A DNA stretch of 64,000 nucleotides. Source: Chaenocephalus aceratus (lineage: Eukaryota > Chordata > Actinopteri > Perciformes > Channichthyidae). The stretch spans positions 1 through 64,000 of the forward strand of contig JAMFTG010000682.1 of NCBI GenBank assembly GCA_023974075.1, written 5' to 3'. The stretch's first letter is position 1; each line of letters begins with the position of its first letter. The notes beneath the pieces are model-generated. The model did no database searches. It was not told the origin of the DNA and saw only the letters and a list, made by a program, of their open reading frames with translations. The translations under genes and the position numbers were made by a program. This document shows positions 56,382-64,000 of the stretch, piece after piece.

Positions 56382-56413
56382 ACGCACGCACATGCACACG
56401 CGCACACACACGC

Positions 56414-56501
<88 letters not shown>
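56350..56501. repeat. Compound (CA)n/(CACG)n microsatellite
   Basis: CA repeats interrupted by CACGCA steps in the first half (56371-56422), then about 39 pure CA units. Confidence 0.95.
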
Positions 56502-56502
<1 letters not shown>

Positions 56503-56823
56503 ATGTATACATCACTTCAGGGACATTACATTGACTTACATGTATTTCCTGGAGACTTATCCTAAGCCTAACCCTAGAGCATGAGCCGACAATGCCTCTA
56601 GTGCGCGTGCCTTTCCTTGGATCTCTGTATAACCGTGAAGTCATCGGGCGACATGGGGAGATCCGGTGGCCCTTACAAAAACCTAACTCTTAACCTAACC
56701 AAGTCTTCACCCTAAAATTAATGATTCCCCTTATGGGGACCTCCAATGTGTCCCCATAAGGGAAGCCATCCCCACGTGACTATGTAAACAGATGTAGGTC
56801 CCCACAAGTATAGTAATGCTAGA
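56502..56823. repeat. Dispersed repeat bounded by (CA)n tracts
   Basis: GGACCTCCAATGTGTCCCCA, TAAGGGAAGCCATCCCCACG and GTAGGTCCCCACAAGTATAG are typical of a fish repeat that occurs next to CA microsatellites. It is non-coding. Confidence 0.5.
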
Positions 56824-58187
<1,364 letters not shown>

Positions 58188-58905
58188 ATTTGGCGAATAT
58201 CGTGAAATTATTCAGTCATTATTTGGCAGACAATGTTGTACTTTTTCAGTTATCATTTCAGATATGTCAGAAAGAAATGAGGTCATTATTCAGTCATTAT
58301 TTAGGATTATTTCTTGAGATTTCTTTGCCAAAATAAGGAAGAGATTTCACTAATTTATTTCGAATAATTGTCAGAAAGTTATGTAATCTTATAGTAATTA
58401 TTTCAGATTATTTGGCAGAAAATCCACCGGATAATCCAGTCATTAATTAAGATTGTTTGGCAGAAAATTCAGTCTTTTTTAGCAGAACATTTGACTAAAA
58501 AGTCTGTAATTATTTGGATTATTTGGGCAGAAAATGTGTAATATCTTTAGATTTTTTCTTTGCCAAAATAAGGCAGAAATTTCACTAATTTATTTCGAAT
58601 AATTGGCAGAAAGTTATGTAATCTTATAATAATATTTCAGATTATTTGGCAGATAATCTTCCGGAAATTTCTGTCATTATTTAGGATTGTTTGGCAGAAA
58701 ATGCAATGTTTTTTAAACTGAAAAAGTGGCTGAATATTCTGTAATTATTTCAGATTATTTGGCAGAAAATCCACCAGAAAATCCAGTAATTAATTAAGAT
58801 TGTTTGGCAGAAAATTCAGTGTTTTTTAGCAGAACATTTGACTAAAAAGTCTGTAATTATTTCAGATTATTTGGCAGAAAATTCCAAAAAACAAATCTGT
58901 AGTTT
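58188..58905 (+). repeat. Degenerate higher-order repeat with core ATTATTTCAGATTATTTGGC
   Basis: The core plus AGAAAAT recurs six or more times. Longer blocks repeat too: TTCTTTGCCAAAATAAGG near 58320 and 58557, and TTAAGATTGTTTGGCAGAAA near 58447 and 58795. It is AT-rich with no frame. Confidence 0.75.
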
Positions 58906-59754
58906 TGTCCAAATATTTCTTAAACCGTTTGTTCGTCCCGCTTCTCAAATGTGCCTCCGTGCACCTCCTCCAACAAGGCGTGATGCATTTAGCTGTAAGT
59001 GATAAACAGATGTTGTCATGAAGTGTACTTTTTACAACCCCGAAAGATGTGTACGTCCAGCTTTAAGAGTTACTCTCCTGCAGCTTCATCACAGATGGCG
59101 TTTGGAGTTCAGGAGAAAAACACATTCTAGTCCAGAGTTTGTCTGAGGTCGTAAATCTGCAGAGAGAAATGCGAACTCGGCTCTTTGGGATGCAGCTTTT
59201 ATATCTTTAAAATGCTCATTCCAGCCAGTCAACAATATATAGTCAAGATATATGTGTTGAATTGCATTATGGGACATTTAGTTCTCTGCTTTTTTAAGTG
59301 TTTTTATTCTATTTTCTATTAAATTGTAATTTCATTGGACATTTTGCTTGAACTTTTTGTGTTTATTTAATATTTTATTTAATATTTGAAATGGACATTT
59401 TAATTTAACCTATGTTTTTATAATTATTATTACATTTTTTTATATTTTCCTTTAACGTTCTTGTTTATAATATTTTTTATTTTCATTCGTAATTGGAGCA
59501 ACTCTCACTAAAGCCAATTTCCTGTCTGACCTATATTTATTCTGACGGCTGATCAAATGAACTCACACTTCCTCTAACAGACACACACAGCCTTATTGAA
59601 GAATACAGTATGTATAGAAACGGCATATATAGAGAATTAAATAAATATATAGAAATACTGTTTCCACACGTGCAGATTGTGCATTGACCTGTGAGCTGAA
59701 CCGCAACAAAGAGAGAGAGGGACCACCTGGGACTGAACCCACCTGCAGCCAATT

Positions 59755-59756
<2 letters not shown>
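58906..59756. other. No recognisable gene
   Basis: AT-rich from 59280 to 59500; no repeat recognised. Confidence 0.4.
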
Positions 59757-59798
<42 letters not shown>

Positions 59799-59850
59799 AC
59801 ACACACACACACGCACGCACGCACGCGCGCACGCACACACACACCACACA
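59757..59850. repeat. (CA)n/(ACGC)n compound microsatellite
   Basis: About 20 CA units, a CC break at 59797, then ACGCACGC steps at 59811-59834 and more CA. Confidence 0.92.
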
Positions 59851-60164
59851 CCTTTGAATCAATACCTGGGGGGGTTATACATACATTTCCCGTCCGTACG
59901 TCAGAATCCATCAGGCGGGAGCTGAGGTTTCCTGCGATGAAAAGAATCTGAATCAATATTTATATTCTTAAATCGGAAAGCTGTCGGCGCGTGTGTGAAA
60001 TAAATATGGATCCGAGGGTCGGCAGTCTGCGGGTGTTGATGGAAGACCTCCTGACTCACTCACTGGCATCTAAAGGATTATTACGCTGTTTTTAAACCCC
60101 TCGTAATGTTCTCTTCAGAGTTTCCAAAGGACACTTTAAAGCAGGCATTGTGGTAATCATTTTA

Positions 60165-60390
60165 GATTAGCTAGCAGACAATTCTACAAAGAAATCAACA
60201 AAATGTTTCCAGCAATTCTTTTAAATAAATCGTAACATTAATTTGTCATCCAGTTTCTTTTTTATAATCGTCGGCATTACATTCGGTGAAAATGCAGAAA
60301 TTATTCAGAATTTCCGTTGAAAATGTTGCCAGAAAATTCAGCAAAAGTAAACCGTAATTTTAGGGCAAAGGTTTCAAAAACATTTGTTTG
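60165..60390 (+). repeat. Diverged relative of the 58.2-58.95 kb repeat
   Basis: CAGAAAATTCAGCAAAAGTA, and AACATTTGTTTGTTCTCGCC followed by TCTTGAGTGTG, parallel the end of the earlier block (AAACCGTTTGTTCGTCCCGC, TTCTCAAATGTG). Confidence 0.45.
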
Positions 60391-60654
60391 TTCTCGCCTC
60401 TTGAGTGTGAAGATGTGCTCCTTTATTTTGGGTTACCAACTGATCTGAGTACGTATACTTCACTCATTTCTCTGGCAGCTTTTTTTACTTTACAAATATA
60501 CATCTGCATGCATGCAAGCAAAAAGACTATAACGTATGATGAAGTCGGTGTGTTGGCTTATGTAACCATTAGAGAGGGTCCGCCATATTGGACAACTCCG
60601 GACAGCAACCCAAGTGGACACTTGACACAGTGGCTTTTAGCAAAGCTCAAAATG

Positions 60655-60658
<4 letters not shown>

Positions 60659-60739
<81 letters not shown>

Positions 60740-60901
60740 GAGAAGAGAGAGAGAGAGGAGAGAGCGAGAGGAGAGAGAGAGAGAGAAGAGAGAGAGAGAA
60801 GAGAGAGGAGAGAGAGAGAAGAGAGAGAGAAGAGAGAGGAGAGAGAGAGAGAGAGAATAGAAGAGAGAGATAGAAGAGAGATAGAGAGAGAGAGAGAGAG
60901 A
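60659..60901 (+). repeat. (GA)n purine tract
   Basis: About 240 bp of GA repeats with GAGAGAAGAGAG, GATAGAGA and GCGAGAGG interruptions. It encodes Arg/Glu in two frames without meaning. An uninterrupted purine strand of this length can form triplex (H-DNA). Confidence 0.95.
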
Positions 60902-60904
60902 AAC

Positions 60905-61040
60905 AGGGCTGAAAACAGAGGGGGTTATGGGTAATGCTGCAATTGATCTGTTTGGTGTTCAGCCAATCAGAGACAGGCTCTGGATATATCTGAGACCTGT
61001 GGATGTATTGATGAGAAAGACAGTTTAGGGGACCTTTTAG
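60905..61040 (-). mobile_element. Family D fragment
   Basis: ACAGAGGGGGTTATGGGTAA, CAGCCAATCAGAGACAGGCT and TATATCTGAGACCTGTGG are the complement of 29270-29370. Confidence 0.65.
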
Positions 61041-61769
61041 GTTTCCTAACTGAAATCGTGAATCGATTCCTCCCCTGTGTAAATGCAGATAATTAAACAG
61101 TGTACACTCTCAGGCAGTAATTGGCCCCGGGGCCACCTGCAGCGTCTGGACGAAAGTGCTGAGTCAGGAATAAACCCCACAGCGTGTCTGTCCAAACAGA
61201 CATTAAGCTGACGCTGCAGTTGTACCCGCAGCGAGGAGGAAGCTGAGGAGTCTCTGTTATCTGTCAGAGAGGACTTCTGTCATGCCTGTACTTTTTATTT
61301 ATCGTCTTAGTTCAAAGTTTTGACAAACAGTATGAATAAAAACACATCAAAGGACCATGCGTTATACACAGAAGAGGATCAGGGCGATACAGACATTTTG
61401 AAAAAGTGTCCTCTTTTTATAAATTCAAGAGGAACGGGGACGGACAAAGTCAAAGTCACGGTAGGAGTATTTATGAATGAATAAAAGGTTTGCGGAGGGA
61501 GAGTGGCCCGTCACGCAACGGGATACCGGCAAATCCCATAAAGTGATTCTAAACAAAGCCTCCGTGGATTGCTAAATAATGGCCATGAGTAACGAGGACC
61601 ATCAGGAAATGAACGCTGCTGTCAATCAAACTGAAAAGGAGGATGGGCTTGGTGAAAGGAAAGCTACACTCACATATAGAGCAGCGGAAGCAAAGATATT
61701 ATCTTTGCAAAAAGGACAGGAATTCTGGGATTAAAGCAATTGTGTAAAATGGCAAAGGAATTGGAACAA
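61041..61769. other. No recognisable gene
   Basis: No repeat or frame of note. Confidence 0.4.
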
Positions 61770-62045
61770 ATGATAATAATAATAATAATAATGGGTTCCA
61801 TTTATAAAGCACTTCATATTTGATTTCAAATCCCGAAGTGCTACAAGCAGTGAGCATGAACAGTATAAATAAACATTACACAACACGGTAGAATTAATAA
61901 AAAAGCAATACAAAAAATTCAAAAATAAATAAAAGGGTGATAAAAAGGTCGAGGCAAAGGCTCTTTGGAAGAGATGGGTTTTGAGGCCTTTTTTTAAAAG
62001 CCCCTCATTTGGTCGGGGGAGAGCGTTCCACAGGCTGGTGATGAT
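61770..62045 (-). mobile_element. Retroposon-like repeat with (AAT)n tail
   Basis: (AAT)n at 61772-61793, then GGGTTCCATTTATAAAGCAC and, further on, GAGATGGGTTTTGAGGCCTT and GAGCGTTCCACAGGCTGGTG, are blocks of a widespread fish repeat. Orientation is inferred from the AAT tail. Confidence 0.5.
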
Positions 62046-62208
62046 TCAGATGGAAATCAAACATGACATGTTTGTGGAAACTGTTTGGGGAAACTTCAAG
62101 GTTGCGTGAGTCATTAAAAACCTTTTGTTGCCTGAGGATGAAATGTTTAAACAAACGGAATGGTTTCAAAATCAAATGCACGATGTTAACGGAGAGTAAA
62201 ACGCAAAA

Positions 62209-62754
62209 TGGATGGATGGGTCCATGCAAACGAAGGATGGGTCATGACCGAAAGAACGAGATCGGGAGAAGCGGGAGAAGATAGATGGATGGATGGATGG
62301 ATGGATGGATGGATAGATGGATGGATGGATGGATGGATGGATGGATGGATAGATGGATGGATGGATAGATGGATAGATGGATGGATAGATGGATAGATGG
62401 ATGGATGGATGGATGGATGGATAGATGGATGGATGGCTGGATAGATGGATAGATGGATGATAGCTGGATGGATGGATGGATGGATGGATGGATGGATAGA
62501 TGGATGGGATGGATAGATGGATGGATGGATAGATAGATGGATAGATAGATGGATGGAATGGATGGATGGATAGATGGATGGATGGATGGATTGGATGGGA
62601 TGGATAGCTGGATGGATGATGGCATGGATGGATAGATGGATGGATGGATGGATGGATGGATGGATAGATGGATGGATGGATGGATGGATGGATGGATAGA
62701 TGGATAGATGGATGGATGGATGGATGGATGGATGGATGGATGGATGGGTCCATG
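62209..62754 (+). repeat. (GGAT)n tract with GATA variants, bounded by a direct repeat
   Basis: About 130 tetranucleotide units, mixing GGAT and AGAT. GGATGGGTCCATGCAAACG occurs at 62215-62233 and again near 62742-62760, so the tract may have grown between two copies of a duplicated flank. Confidence 0.92.
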
Positions 62755-63470
62755 CAAACGGGGAGAAATGCATACAGGTCGTGGATGATGACATCGATGA
62801 TGTGTTGCATGCAAATGAGGAGCTGGGTAATATCGGGCCAAAAGACAGTATTTCTAACATTGGGGACAAAACCAAAGTGTCAGGTGGAAGCTCTGGCCAT
62901 TCAAGGTCCTCAAGGTCAACAACTTGCTCTGCACGTATCAAGGCAGAGGCTGAAAGGACTGCACTCCTGGCTTTGGAGGCTGCTCTCAAGGACACGCATG
63001 GGCTGGAAGCTCAAGAGGCTCACATTACTGTAGGAAGAAAAGGGAATTGCTTGAAGTGCAAAGTCAGATTGCTGCGCAGACAGCGGAAAGTCACAGGGAC
63101 TCAGAAACAGAGGGTCTGACAGAGGGACTCACAAATGGAACACATTCATATGTGTCAAAACACAAGTCTGCTCTCAACCCCTCTGCTGTGCCATTTGTCC
63201 ACAAACTTCAAGTTGTGTACCGTCAATCATCCACCAGGAGGCAGTTAAAAACTACAAAACCCACTCAATCACATCAACATCCATACAACCAGTTCAACAC
63301 TGCAGCTACGATGCCAAGTGGAACAGGGGCGCGGCGCAAAGAAACCATTTCACAATGGAACCAGATCAAACACGTATGCTTCAAACTGCTGAAATGGATG
63401 AGCAACAGCAGGTCAGTGTTGGAAGCCATCGATGTGGAGAAAAAGAGCCAAGGAAGTGAAAGAACTGGAT
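62755..63470 (+). pseudogene. Gag-like fragment of an LTR retrotransposon (possibly BEL/Pao), frameshifted
   Basis: Two overlapping plus-strand frames make up one decayed coding region. The first (to TGA at 63117-63119) has a Ser-rich stretch ([15 protein letters not shown]) followed by an Ala/Glu/Leu-rich coiled-coil-like helix. Near 63030-63050 the sense shifts to the second frame, which continues the charged helix (EVQSQIAAQTAESH) and a basic region to about 63470. A Ser-rich linker, then a long charged helix, is what I associate with N-terminal gag-type proteins of fish BEL/Pao elements, but there is no zinc knuckle, protease or reverse transcriptase here. It has no clear start, since upstream it runs into the (GGAT)n tract, and it ends in a 57-bp array. 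A host gene fragment cannot be excluded. Confidence 0.45.
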
Positions 63471-63478
63471 TACTCCTG

Positions 63479-64000
63479 CCGATGTTCAGGTGTATATCAG
63501 TATGTAGTGTCTCTACTTTAAAGAGTCCTCTCCTGCTGATGTTCAGGTGTATATCAGTATGTAGTGTCTCTACTTTAAAGAGTCCTCTCCTGCTGATGTT
63601 CAGGTGTATATCAGTATGTAGTGTCTCTACTTTAAAGAGTCCTCTCCTGCTGATGTTCAGGGTGTATATCAGTATGTAGTGTCTCTACTTTAAAGAGTCC
63701 TCTCCTCTCTGCTGATGTTCAGGTGTATATCAGTATGGTAGTTCTCTACTTTAAAGAGTCCTCTCTGCTGATGTTCAGGTGTATATCAGTATGTAGTGTC
63801 TCTACTTTAAAGAGTCCTCCCTCTGCTGATGTTCAGGTGTATATCAGTATGTAGTGTCTCTACTTTAAAGAGTCCTCGCCTGCCGATGTCAGGTGTATAT
63901 CAGTATGTAGTGCTCTCTACTTTAAAGAGTCCTCTCCTGCTGATGTTCAGGTGTATATCAGTATGTAGTGGTCTCTACTTTAAAGAGTCCTCTCCTGCTG
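63479..64000 (+). repeat. 57-bp minisatellite, array 5 (at least 9 copies, runs off the window)
   Basis: Same unit as arrays 1-4. The first four copies are clean; after 63660 most have indels (TCCTCTCTGCTG, ATGGTAGTTC, GTAGTGGTC). Confidence 0.94.

Noticed and set aside
55444..56504. Frames of 231-316 codons with 7-residue repeats
   Set aside because: 21-bp satellite plus (CA)n tract; simultaneously open in several frames, so openness carries no coding information.
60388..60873. 161-codon Arg/Glu-rich frame
   Set aside because: Its C-terminal half is the (GA)n tract; the N-terminal part has no domain resemblance.
62172..62995. Long Ile/His/Pro/Ser and Met/Asp/Gly/Trp repeat frames
   Set aside because: (GGAT)n tetranucleotide repeat read in different frames.

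Overview
This window looks like intergenic or intronic DNA from a ray-finned (percomorph-like) fish. The basis is the repeat content: non-autonomous hAT elements with 8-bp target-site duplications (TSDs), a Harbinger element with a MADF remnant, a Gypsy-type LTR, CR1/L2/Rex-like and RTE-like LINE 3' ends, dimeric tRNA-derived SINEs, long (CA)n tracts and GATG/GGAT tails. The organism assignment is inference. I found no host protein-coding gene, rRNA or tRNA gene that I can defend. All recognisable coding sequence is decayed transposon sequence: BED zinc fingers, hAT dimerisation regions, a MADF domain, LINE reverse-transcriptase C-termini and a gag-like fragment.

Layout. 0-9 kb: a hAT terminus, a 57-bp minisatellite inside a dispersed repeat (family A), a local duplication split by a MITE, a TTAA-flanked MITE, an L2-like LINE end and fragments. 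9.5-16.5 kb: six DNA transposons, five of which I can delimit by TSDs, including one hAT nested in another. 17.6-24.5 kb: a LINE 3' end, a 72-bp minisatellite (family B), two dimeric SINEs in opposite orientation, and further hAT copies. 26.3-27.1 kb: a hAT inside a LINE tail. 29.2-34.9 kb: families D and C with 37-bp and 33-bp arrays, a 15-bp array, a LINE C-terminus, a second Harbinger copy with a perfect palindrome, and another LINE end. 35.7-36.5 kb: an LTR and an RTE-like tail. 38-41.3 kb: two further 72-bp arrays. 42-55.2 kb: 57-bp, 33-bp, 37-bp, 69-bp and 27-bp arrays. 55.6-64 kb: a 21-bp array, (CA)n, (GA)n and (GGAT)n tracts, a gag-like remnant, and a fifth 57-bp array running off the window.

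The unifying theme is that most minisatellites here are not independent loci. They are expansions of short segments inside dispersed mobile elements: 57 bp in family A; 72 bp and its 15-bp derivative in family B; 33, 37 and 27 bp in the two ACTTGAGTAAAAGT families; another 37 bp in family D; and 69 bp inside an LTR. Many units have lengths divisible by three and lack stop codons, which creates long artefactual repeat-protein reading frames, one of them 641 codons. Indels are dense in several arrays between 42 and 55 kb and at 63.5-64 kb, but nearly absent in the 2-3 kb and 38-41 kb arrays. That pattern may reflect uncorrected long-read gap filling rather than biology.
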